64,000 nucleotides of DNA from Thermomonas sp. (GTDB taxonomy: Bacteria > Pseudomonadota > Gammaproteobacteria > Xanthomonadales > Xanthomonadaceae). A program made the translations under genes and the position numbers. Below, piece after piece: positions 55,782 to 64,000 of the stretch. Each line of letters starts with the position of its first letter. Position 1 is the stretch's first letter. The stretch lies in the NCBI RefSeq assembly GCF_025993755.1, contig NZ_JAMQHN010000114.1, positions 1-64,000 on the forward strand, written 5' to 3'. The notes beneath the pieces are model-generated. The model had not been told where the DNA came from, ran no database searches, and saw nothing but the letters and a program-made list of their open reading frames with translations.

Positions 55782-57098
55782 ATGTTCGGCTATTACCTCA
55801 ATCTTGCCTTGCGCAGCTTCCGCCGCAATCGCGCCATCACCGCACTGATGGTGCTCACGATCGCGTTCGGCGTGGCGGCATCGATGACGGCGTGGTCGGT
55901 CTTCCGCGCCGTCTCCGGCGATCCGATCCCGTGGAAATCGGCGCAGCTGTTCGTTCCCCAGATCGACAGCTGGGGCACCAACGGCGGCAATTCCGACCAC
56001 GAGCCGCCATCGGCGATGAGCTACATCGACGCCACCGCGCTGATGCGCGACCACAAGGCCAGGCTGCAATCGGCGATCTACCAGATCGCGCCATCGATCG
56101 TTCCGCCGGACGCCGCCCGGCACCCCGTCAACGTCCGCGGGCGGGCGGTGTTCAACGAATTCTTCCCGATGCTCGACGTGCCGTTTGCGCACGGCGGCGG
56201 CTGGGCTGCGGCCGACGACGCCAATCGCGCACAAGTGGCCGTGATCAGCCGCAGGTTGAGCGAGAAACTGTTCGGCACGGACGCCAGCGTGGGCCGCGAT
56301 CTCAACATCGAGGGGCGCAGCTACCGCATCGTCGGCGTGCTGGGCCGGTGGAATCCGCAGCCGATCTTCTACGATGTGGTCAACAGCGGCGGCTTCGACA
56401 CCGACCCGGACGACATTTTCCTGCCGTTTCCCACCGCAATCGCCAACGGCATCGAGAACCAGGGCAACACCAATTGCTACGCCCCGCCCGCCGGTACCGG
56501 GTTCGCCGGCCTGCAGCATTCCGAATGCATCTGGATCGCCTACATGGCGCAGCTCGACGATGCCGCTGCGGTTGCAAGCTACCGCAGCTATCTGGACAGC
56601 TATGCAAATGCCCAGACCGCTTCCGGACGCTTCAGCTGGTCGCCGAACAACCGCCTGCGCAACCTGCACGACTGGCTGCTGGCGCAGCACGTCGTCCCCG
56701 ACGACACCCGGGTGTCGCTGCTGGTGGCGCTGGGGCTGCTGCTGGTGTGCCTGGTGAACACCATCGGCCTGCTGCTGGCCAAGTTCCTGCGGCGCAGCGG
56801 TGAAATCGGCATCCGCCGTGCGCTGGGCGCGCCGCGGCGGCAGATCTACCTGCAGTTCCTGATCGAGGCCGGCACCGTCGGCGTCGCCGGCGGCGTGCTG
56901 GGCGTGCTGCTGACCGCGCTGGGGGTGGCCAGCGTGGGCTGGGTGATGCCGCCGGAAATCGCACCGCTGGCGCGCCTCGATCTTCCCCTGCTGGGGTTGA
57001 CCCTGCTGGTTTCGGTGCTGGCAACCGTGCTGGCCGGCCTGTATCCCACCTGGCGCGCCGCACAGGTGCAGCCGGCGTGGCAGCTCAAATCCAACTGA
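55782..57098 (+). CDS. FtsX-type ABC permease, first copy
   Basis: A 438-residue permease of the MacB/FtsX family: one N-terminal helix (residues about 15-40), a large periplasmic domain (about 45-300), then three membrane helices, with GEIGIRRALGAPRRQIYLQF the conserved coupling segment near residue 345. It starts 10 nt after the ATPase. Likely acts as a heterodimer with the next protein. Confidence 0.93.
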   Translation: MFGYYLNLALRSFRRNRAITALMVLTIAFGVAASMTAWSVFRAVSGDPIPWKSAQLFVPQIDSWGTNGGNSDHEPPSAMSYIDATALMRDHKARLQSAIYQIAPSIVPPDAARHPVNVRGRAVFNEFFPMLDVPFAHGGGWAAADDANRAQVAVISRRLSEKLFGTDASVGRDLNIEGRSYRIVGVLGRWNPQPIFYDVVNSGGFDTDPDDIFLPFPTAIANGIENQGNTNCYAPPAGTGFAGLQHSECIWIAYMAQLDDAAAVASYRSYLDSYANAQTASGRFSWSPNNRLRNLHDWLLAQHVVPDDTRVSLLVALGLLLVCLVNTIGLLLAKFLRRSGEIGIRRALGAPRRQIYLQFLIEAGTVGVAGGVLGVLLTALGVASVGWVMPPEIAPLARLDLPLLGLTLLVSVLATVLAGLYPTWRAAQVQPAWQLKSN

Positions 57099-57109
57099 AG
57101 GACGATGCC

Positions 57110-58360
57110 ATGACCGTGCATCCCATGATCGCCGCGCTGCGCAAGCACAAGGCCGGCGTCACCCTGATCGCGCTGCAGATCGCGCTGACCCTGGCCATCG
57201 TGTGCAACGCCATTTTCATCATCGGCCAGCGCGTGGAGCGCGTGAATCGCCCCACCGGCCTCGACGAAAACAACCTGCTGACCGTCACCCAGATGTGGGT
57301 CGGTGCCCCGAACGACGCCGAACCCGGCGCGGCCGACAAGCTCGACGCCATGCTGCAGGAAGACCTAGCCGCGCTGCGCGCCTTGCCCGGCGTCGAATCG
57401 GTGGCCTCGATCAACTCGCTGCCGCTGGCGAATTCCTCATGGAACGGCGGCGTCTCCACGCATCCCGACGACAAGCTGCTGGGCAACATCACGTCCACCT
57501 ACTACTTCGGCGACGACCAGTCGTTGTCCACGCTGGGACTGAAGCTGGTTGCCGGGCGCGCGTTCACGGCAGCGGACGTCGGCCACATGGCGTTCCGCGA
57601 CCAGCGTGACGTGCCCATCGCCATCGTCAGCCAGGAACTGGCCAACCAGCTCTATCCGCAGGGCAATGCGGTCGGCAAGCCGCTGTACATGAACGGCAGC
57701 AGCGCCCCGACCACCATCATCGGCATCGTCGAGCGCCTGCAGGTGCCCGCCACCGGAAGCTGGGCCAACCGCTTCGCCTACAACGCCACGCTGATCCCCA
57801 TGCGCCTGAATTCCACCTTCAGCCGCTACGTCCTCCGCACCCGGCCCGGCCAGATGGACGCGGTCCTGCGCGCGGTGGCTCCGGCGCTGTACAAGGTCAA
57901 TCCGCTGCGCGTCATCGATGACGACGGCGTCAAGTCCTTCGCCCGGATCCGCCAGCAGGCCTATCGCGGCGACGTCGGCATGGCCATCCTGATGGGCGTG
58001 ATCTGCCTGATCCTGCTCGCCGTCACCGCCGCCGGCATCGTCGGCCTGACCAGTTTCTGGGTTGGCCAGCGCACCCGCCAGATCGGCATCCGCCGCGCGC
58101 TGGGCGCCACCCGCCGCGAGATCCGGCGCTATTTCCAGCTGGAGAACTTCCTGATCGCCAGTCTGGGCATCGCCATCGGCCTGCTGCTGGCCTTTGCCCT
58201 CAACCAGCTCCTGATGAGCAAGTACGCGCTGCCGCGCCTGCCGCTGCAGTACCTGCCCGCCGGCGCCCTGACCCTGTGGTTGCTCGGCCAGCTGGCCGTC
58301 CTCGGTCCGGCGCGCCGCGCGGCCTCGGTACCCCCGGCCATCGCCACCCGCTCGGCCTGA
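57110..58360 (+). CDS. FtsX-type ABC permease, second copy
   Basis: A 416-residue permease of the same family as the preceding one but divergent in the periplasmic part. One N-terminal helix (TLIALQIALTLAIVCNAIFI), a periplasmic domain, then three helices with TRQIGIRRALGATRREIRRY near residue 330. ATG 57110-57112 is chosen, with GAAGGA upstream; an earlier in-frame start overlaps the first permease. Two different permease genes imply an asymmetric transporter. Confidence 0.92.
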   Translation: MTVHPMIAALRKHKAGVTLIALQIALTLAIVCNAIFIIGQRVERVNRPTGLDENNLLTVTQMWVGAPNDAEPGAADKLDAMLQEDLAALRALPGVESVASINSLPLANSSWNGGVSTHPDDKLLGNITSTYYFGDDQSLSTLGLKLVAGRAFTAADVGHMAFRDQRDVPIAIVSQELANQLYPQGNAVGKPLYMNGSSAPTTIIGIVERLQVPATGSWANRFAYNATLIPMRLNSTFSRYVLRTRPGQMDAVLRAVAPALYKVNPLRVIDDDGVKSFARIRQQAYRGDVGMAILMGVICLILLAVTAAGIVGLTSFWVGQRTRQIGIRRALGATRREIRRYFQLENFLIASLGIAIGLLLAFALNQLLMSKYALPRLPLQYLPAGALTLWLLGQLAVLGPARRAASVPPAIATRSA

Positions 58361-58393
58361 GTCCACCCCTGCAATCGCTCCTACAATCGCCGC

Positions 58394-59731
<1,338 letters not shown>

Positions 59732-59732
59732 C

Positions 59733-61043
59733 ATGAACTGGCTGCGCTCCTTTCCGATCGCGTCGAAGTTGATCGCCTGCGCCTGCCTCGGTATCGCACT
59801 GGCCGTCGTCGGCACGCTCCTTTTGGGCCGCTGGCTCCCACCTTGGCTTGCGGCAACACTGGCAGCCTGCGCCGGAATCGCCCTGTGCATCGCCCTGATC
59901 CAGCGCGTGCTGGCGCCCACGCGCTCGCTGTTTCGCGCGCTGTCCGGCACCGTGGCCAGCTACCGCGACGGCGACTTCAGCTTCGGCATCCACTGGGACA
60001 GCGGCGGCGACCTTGGCGATCTGGTCGCGGCCCACAACGCGCTGGGCGACGCCCTGCGCGAGCAGCGACTGGCGCTGGTCCAACGCGAATTGCTGCTGGA
60101 CACGATGGTGCAGAACACGCCGGTGGCGATGGTGTTGCTGGATCCGGCGCGGCGCATCGTGCTGGGCAACCTGGCCGCACGCAAGATGCTGGGCGAAGGC
60201 AAGCGATTGGAAGGCCATCGCTTCGACGAGATCCTGGACAATGCCGAACCCGTCGTGCGGGACGCCTTCGCTCGCGGCGGCGACGGCATGTTCACCGTCG
60301 GCAAGGAAGACGACGAGGACATCTACCATCTGTCGCGCCGAAACTTCCGGCTCAACGGCCGAGTGCATGAATTGATCCTGCTGCGCCAACTCACCGCCGA
60401 ATTGCGCCGGCAGGAAGTGCAGACGTGGAAGAAGGTGATCCGCGTGATCAGCCACGAACTCAACAACTCGCTGGCGCCGATCGCATCGTTGGCACACTCC
60501 GGCAACGAACTGCTGCGGCGCGGCCAATACGACCGCCTGCCCTCGGCGCTGGCCACCATCGAAGAGCGCGCGCGCCATCTGGAAGGGTTCATCCGCGACT
60601 ACGCGCGCTTCGCGAAACTGCCCGCCCCGCACGCAGAGCCGGTGCCCTGGCGGCGATTCATCGCACAGCTGCACGCCCAGGTGCGATTCAGCGACGAACT
60701 GCACCCGGAAGATGGCATCGCCCGCTTCGATGCCGCGCAGCTGGAACAGGCCTTGATCAACCTGCTGAAAAACGCCCATGAATCCGGCTCGCCGCCCGAT
60801 GCGGTTCGCCTGACAATCCGCCACATCCACGAAGGCTGGCGCATCGAAGTCCTCGACCGCGGCAGCGGCATGAACGATGCGGTACTCGCCAACGCGCTGT
60901 TGCCGTTTTATTCCACCAAGCGCCACGGCACCGGGCTGGGCCTGGCGCTGGCGCGCGAGATCGCCGAAGCCCACGGCGGGCGGATCGCCCTGCTCAACCG
61001 GGAGGATGGCGGGCTCTGCGTGTCGATGGTGCTGCCGAGCTGA
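59733..61043 (+). CDS. sensor histidine kinase
   Basis: A 436-residue inner-membrane kinase. Two helices near the N terminus (LIACACLGIALAVVGTLLL, about residues 12-30, and LAATLAACAGIALCIALI, about 39-57) with almost no periplasmic loop suggest sensing within the membrane or cytoplasm. A PAS-like region (about 120-225) precedes the dimerisation helix with His241 (VISHELNNSLAP, as in NtrY-type kinases). The ATP-binding core has NLLKNAHESG, LDRGSGM and HGTGLGLALAREI. It starts 1 nt after the regulator's stop, so the pair is a two-component system. Confidence 0.94.
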   Translation: MNWLRSFPIASKLIACACLGIALAVVGTLLLGRWLPPWLAATLAACAGIALCIALIQRVLAPTRSLFRALSGTVASYRDGDFSFGIHWDSGGDLGDLVAAHNALGDALREQRLALVQRELLLDTMVQNTPVAMVLLDPARRIVLGNLAARKMLGEGKRLEGHRFDEILDNAEPVVRDAFARGGDGMFTVGKEDDEDIYHLSRRNFRLNGRVHELILLRQLTAELRRQEVQTWKKVIRVISHELNNSLAPIASLAHSGNELLRRGQYDRLPSALATIEERARHLEGFIRDYARFAKLPAPHAEPVPWRRFIAQLHAQVRFSDELHPEDGIARFDAAQLEQALINLLKNAHESGSPPDAVRLTIRHIHEGWRIEVLDRGSGMNDAVLANALLPFYSTKRHGTGLGLALAREIAEAHGGRIALLNREDGGLCVSMVLPS

Positions 61044-61061
61044 CCCGCCGCCCGGCATCGG

Positions 61062-61385
61062 CTACGGGGCAGGAACCGCCCTGAACAGCCCCAGCGCTTC
61101 GGCACCGGCATGGGCCTTGCGCTGCGCGGTGAATGCCCACCACGGTCTGGCCGAACCGCCGTCCATGAACGCCACGATCGACAGGAACACGTCGATCACG
61201 CACGGGTCGTGGCGCACGCCGGTTTTCCGGCACAGCTGCGCGTACATCGCCCAGGGATCGCGCCCGACCAGCTGCTCCGGTCGCTCGATGCCCAGCAGAC
61301 GCAGGTCGGCAGCCGTCGCCGGTCCGACGTTGGGCAGGTCGGTCAGCCTGCGAACGGATTCACGCCGGACCTTGGCCGGATTCAT
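61062..61385 (-). CDS. helix-hairpin-helix (Cdd1/PF11731-like) protein
   Basis: A 107-residue protein. The centre [20 protein letters not shown] is a helix-hairpin-helix motif (residues about 10-35), and [22 protein letters not shown] and the CxxT-like Cys-containing segment near residue 55 match the 'pathogenicity locus' Cdd1 family, whose function is unknown but may involve DNA. Its ATG overlaps the glmU stop (ATGA), so it is co-translated with GlmU. Long open frames covering this gene are artefacts. Confidence 0.8.
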   Translation of the reverse strand: MNPAKVRRESVRRLTDLPNVGPATAADLRLLGIERPEQLVGRDPWAMYAQLCRKTGVRHDPCVIDVFLSIVAFMDGGSARPWWAFTAQRKAHAGAEALGLFRAVPAP

Positions 61386-62752
61386 GACGATTTCCTCGCC
61401 GGGCGCTTCCATCCCGGCAGCGCCAACTGGCGTGCGCGCGCCACCGTGAGCTGATGCGCCGGCGCATCCTTGCTGATGGTCGAGCCCGCGCCGATCGTGG
61501 CGCCTTCGCCCACCGTCACCGGCGCCACCAGCGCGCTGTTGGAGCCGATGAAGGCGCCATCCTCGATCGTGGTGACGAACTTGTTCGCGCCGTCGTAATT
61601 GCAGGTGATCGTGCCGGCGCCGATGTTCACGCCGGCGCCGACCACCGCATCGCCGAGATAGGTCAGGTGGTTGGCCTTGCTGCCCGTGCCCAGCACGGTC
61701 TTCTTGGTTTCGACGAAATTGCCGATGTGCACCCCGTCGGCCAGCACCGTGCCTGGACGCAGCCGCGCAAAGGGCCCGATCTGCGCCGCGCCGTCGACAT
61801 TGGCGCCCTCGATGTCGCAGTGCGCGCGCACCTCGGTGCCCGCGCCAATCACCGAATCCCGGATCCGGCAGAACGGCCCGATGCGCACGCCGTCGCCCAG
61901 GGTCACTTCCCCTTCGAACACCACGTCGACGTCGATCTCGACGTCGCGACCCACGCTCACGCTGCCGCGCACGTCGATCCGCGCCGGATCGGCCAGACGG
62001 GCACCCGCGGCGCACAGCGCCCTGGCCTGTCGCGTCTGATAGGCGCGCTCCAGCTGGGCCAGCTGCCACGGATCGTTGGCGCCTTCGGCTTCGACCGGAT
62101 CGGCGATGGTGACGATCTCCGCTGCCGCAAACTCGTGGGCCGCAGCGGCGAACACATCGGTCAGATAGATTTCGCCCTGGGCGTTGTCGGGGCGCACCCC
62201 GGACAGCCAACGCCGCAGCGATGCCGCATCGGCCACGATCATGCCGGTGTTCACCAGCCGGATCCGGCGCTGTTCCTCGTCGGCATCGCGCTGTTCGACG
62301 ATGGCCGCCGCGTGCCCTTCGGAATTGCGCACGATCCGTCCGTACCCGGTCGGATCGTCCAGTTCCGCGGCCAGGACCGCCAGACTGCGCGTGCTGCCGA
62401 GCAGCTTGCGCAAAGTCTCCGGCGTCACCAGCGGCACATCGCCGTAGAGCACCAGCACGCGGGCCCCGTCGGGGATGCCCGGCAATGCCTGCAGCACCGC
62501 ATGGCCGGTTCCGCGCTGCTGCGCCTGATGCGCCCACTTCAGGCCGAAATGGTCGGCAAAGGCGGCGCGCACCGCCTCGCCACCGTGGCCGTACACCAGA
62601 TGGATTCCGGCCGGCGCAAGCGCCCGCGCGGCGTCGAGTACATGCGCGAGCATCGGCTGTCCGGCAATGCGCTGCAGCACCTTGGGCAGGGCCGAGCGCA
62701 TGCGCTTGCCTTCGCCAGCGGCCAGAATGATGACGTGAAGCGGCTGATCCAT
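61382..62752 (-). CDS. glmU: bifunctional UDP-N-acetylglucosamine pyrophosphorylase/acetyltransferase
   Basis: GlmU (456 residues) acetylates glucosamine-1-phosphate and couples it to UTP, giving UDP-GlcNAc for wall and LPS. The N-terminal uridylyltransferase motif is [17 protein letters not shown] (residues about 10-26). The C-terminal left-handed beta-helix (from about residue 250, repeats such as [20 protein letters not shown]) carries the acetyltransferase site. It is divergent from the GtrA-like gene and coupled to the helix-hairpin-helix protein. Confidence 0.98.
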   Translation of the reverse strand: MDQPLHVIILAAGEGKRMRSALPKVLQRIAGQPMLAHVLDAARALAPAGIHLVYGHGGEAVRAAFADHFGLKWAHQAQQRGTGHAVLQALPGIPDGARVLVLYGDVPLVTPETLRKLLGSTRSLAVLAAELDDPTGYGRIVRNSEGHAAAIVEQRDADEEQRRIRLVNTGMIVADAASLRRWLSGVRPDNAQGEIYLTDVFAAAAHEFAAAEIVTIADPVEAEGANDPWQLAQLERAYQTRQARALCAAGARLADPARIDVRGSVSVGRDVEIDVDVVFEGEVTLGDGVRIGPFCRIRDSVIGAGTEVRAHCDIEGANVDGAAQIGPFARLRPGTVLADGVHIGNFVETKKTVLGTGSKANHLTYLGDAVVGAGVNIGAGTITCNYDGANKFVTTIEDGAFIGSNSALVAPVTVGEGATIGAGSTISKDAPAHQLTVARARQLALPGWKRPARKSS

Positions 62753-62814
62753 GGCAATCCCTCGCGTGACCCGCCAATTCTACCGGTCGCGGCGATGCGG
62801 GCGCTTCGGCGACA

Positions 62815-63207
62815 ATGCCGCCGATGACGCTGAAACGCCACCTGAGCCGATACGCCGTCAGCGGTCTGCTGCAGTGGGTGCTGGAGTACGCACTCGTGCT
62901 GGCGCTCAGCCAGTGGCTGCTGCCGATCGCGCCGGCCAACGTGATTGGCCGCATCTGCGGCGCACTGTTCGGATTCTGGCTCAACGGACGCTGGACCTTC
63001 GCCCTCCCGGGCCAGCGTCCCGGTTCCCGCGCGCTGGCACGGTTCTTCGTGGCGTGGCTGCTGCTGACCGCGCTGAATACCGGGCTGGTCGCCTGGTCCG
63101 CCCAGCTGGCCGGCCTGCGGACCGCACAACTGCTCAAGCCGTTGGCCGATCTGGTGACGGCGGGCCTCGGGTTTCTTGCCTCGCGGCACTGGATCTATCG
63201 CCCCTGA
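62815..63207 (+). CDS. GtrA-like membrane protein
   Basis: A 130-residue protein with four membrane helices of the GtrA family, implicated in polyprenyl-linked sugar translocation across the inner membrane. RYAVSGLLQWVLEYALVLAL and ICGALFGFWLNGRWTF (the family's conserved N/F/W segment) are visible. Two start codons are possible, ATG 62815 or ATG 62824; neither has a clear ribosome site. Start 62815 is given. Confidence 0.85.
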   Translation: MPPMTLKRHLSRYAVSGLLQWVLEYALVLALSQWLLPIAPANVIGRICGALFGFWLNGRWTFALPGQRPGSRALARFFVAWLLLTALNTGLVAWSAQLAGLRTAQLLKPLADLVTAGLGFLASRHWIYRP

Positions 63208-63301
63208 TTCAAGGGTTCGACCAAAGTACGATTGCGGCCAGAGGCACTTTCGACTAGCGTCGCCGGACTTGCCGATCATGACTCCCGGGGAGGGGAACAT
63301 C

Positions 63302-64000
63302 ATGGCGCGGACCTGGGCAGCCTGGATTCTTGCGGCGGCGGCGCTGGCCCTGGGCGGCCACGCGCGGGCGGCCTGCGTGGACAGCGTGGTGATGGTGCAC
63401 GGCAACGCCGGCCACCCGTCCGATTTCAACAACACCTACGTCGAGCTGCGCGCCCGCGGCTATGCCGACGCCCAGATCTTCCGTCCGGACTGGGGCAGCA
63501 AGTCCTGTCCGGCCTGCAACGACCACAGCGGCAGCGAGGAGACGCCGGTCGAAAACGCCCTGATCGACGCCATTGCCAGCTCTTGCACCGGCAAGATCGA
63601 CGTCATCGCGCACTCCATGGGCGTGACCCTGGCCGCCCGGGAAATCCAGCGGCTTGGCCTGAAGAGCTACGTCGATGCGTTCGTCGGCATCGCCGGCGCG
63701 TACCGCGGGATGTGGACCTGCGGCACCTACCCGTGGAACGTGTGGACCCCGACCTGCGGCGCCCAGGGCCTGTCCATCAACAGCCCGTTGCTCAATGGGC
63801 TGGCCGGGAAGGAACCGGGAGCCCGCGCGTATTCGATCCAGTCGAACATCGACGAAGTCGTCTGCGCGACCGGCATCTGCACGGTCGGCGGCGTGCATAC
63901 CTCCACGATCCCGAGCCAGAACGCCGCCTACACCTATCCCTACGGCCACTTCGGGCTGCTGACCCTGACCGCGCAGAAACAGTACGAGTTGATCCACTAG
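63302..64000 (+). CDS. exported lipase (class 2-like, alpha/beta hydrolase)
   Basis: A 232-residue precursor whose stop codon is the last three bases of the window. Signal peptide (AAWILAAAALALGGHARA, cleavage about residue 23), oxyanion loop MVHGNAGHPSDF, nucleophile Ser105 in AHSMGV (Gly of the usual GHSMGG replaced), and candidate His in YPYGHFG near residue 220. Several cysteines (25, 69, 72, 95 and others) suggest disulfides. GGGAGGGGA before ATG 63302 supports the start. Likely substrates are short- or medium-chain esters or triglycerides; export could use the type II system. Confidence 0.88.
   Translation: MARTWAAWILAAAALALGGHARAACVDSVVMVHGNAGHPSDFNNTYVELRARGYADAQIFRPDWGSKSCPACNDHSGSEETPVENALIDAIASSCTGKIDVIAHSMGVTLAAREIQRLGLKSYVDAFVGIAGAYRGMWTCGTYPWNVWTPTCGAQGLSINSPLLNGLAGKEPGARAYSIQSNIDEVVCATGICTVGGVHTSTIPSQNAAYTYPYGHFGLLTLTAQKQYELIH

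Noticed and set aside
61062..63137. A single 691-codon frame joining glmU region and the HHH protein
   Set aside because: Only the last 107 codons are real; the upstream part is out of frame with glmU.

Overview
The window is a contiguous stretch of chromosome from a high-GC gammaproteobacterium. The gene content and order (purL next to a type II secretion ATPase, pepA-holC-valS opposite lptFG, lptG/xerD/dsbC, glmU, atpIBEFHAGDC) fit the Xanthomonadaceae/Lysobacteraceae (Lysobacter, Luteimonas, Thermomonas or Xanthomonas relatives). This placement is inferred from gene content and codon bias. I see no rRNA, tRNA, CRISPR array, insertion sequence or prophage. Every gap between genes is under 300 bp, and the larger or informative ones are described. 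Many long open frames opposite real genes are GC-bias artefacts and are left out.

Layout. 1-12.3 kb (minus strand): the N-terminal part of a GspE/XpsE ATPase, purL, an alpha/beta hydrolase coupled to a GNAT acetyltransferase, aspS, an FmdB zinc-ribbon protein, an ABC-F ATPase and an exported esterase. 12.4-15.6 kb (plus): a Kef/YbaL antiporter and O-acetylhomoserine sulfhydrylase. 15.6-18.9 kb (minus): clpB overlapping a BtuF-like protein with no signal peptide. 19.1-21.7 kb (plus): a tightly coupled cluster of unrecognised exported or membrane proteins ending in an RCC1-like fragment. 21.7-27.7 kb: a DUF393/DUF4166 pair, pgeF-rluD facing bamD, nadE, and a chromosomal ccdAB toxin-antitoxin pair with a well-formed promoter and palindromic boxes. 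27.9-37.0 kb: ppa, a DUF4136 lipoprotein, and the whole F1Fo ATP synthase operon with an extra small lipoprotein gene between atpG and atpD. 37.2-43.4 kb (minus): a HEPN-like protein, WrbA, a PAS-GGDEF cyclase with a 14-nt homopolymer upstream, and valS-holC-pepA. 45-50.2 kb (plus): lptFG, xerD, dsbC and cdd, with an RDD protein opposite. 50.2-53.3 kb (minus): deoA and glmS. 53.5-61.0 kb (plus): a MacAB-like export operon that ends in its own NtrC-type regulator and histidine kinase. 61-64 kb: glmU with a coupled helix-hairpin-helix protein, a GtrA-like membrane protein and an exported lipase.

Most of the window is housekeeping: nucleotide and NAD synthesis, tRNA charging, ATP synthesis, outer-membrane biogenesis (BamD, LptFG), wall precursors (GlmS, GlmU), chromosome dimer resolution and disulfide folding. 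The most system-like accessory locus is the export operon at 53.4-61.0 kb. It opens with a near-perfect sigma-54 promoter whose -12 element lies about 12 nt from the first ATG. It encodes an adaptor, a small unrecognised protein, an ABC ATPase and two FtsX-type permeases, and it carries the matching sigma-54 activator and sensor kinase at its 3' end, so it looks self-regulated. Other points worth checking are the ccdAB locus, the poly-G tract upstream of the diguanylate cyclase, the lipoprotein gene inside the ATP synthase operon, an orphan intrinsic terminator beside atpI, and the coupled cluster at 19-21.7 kb.
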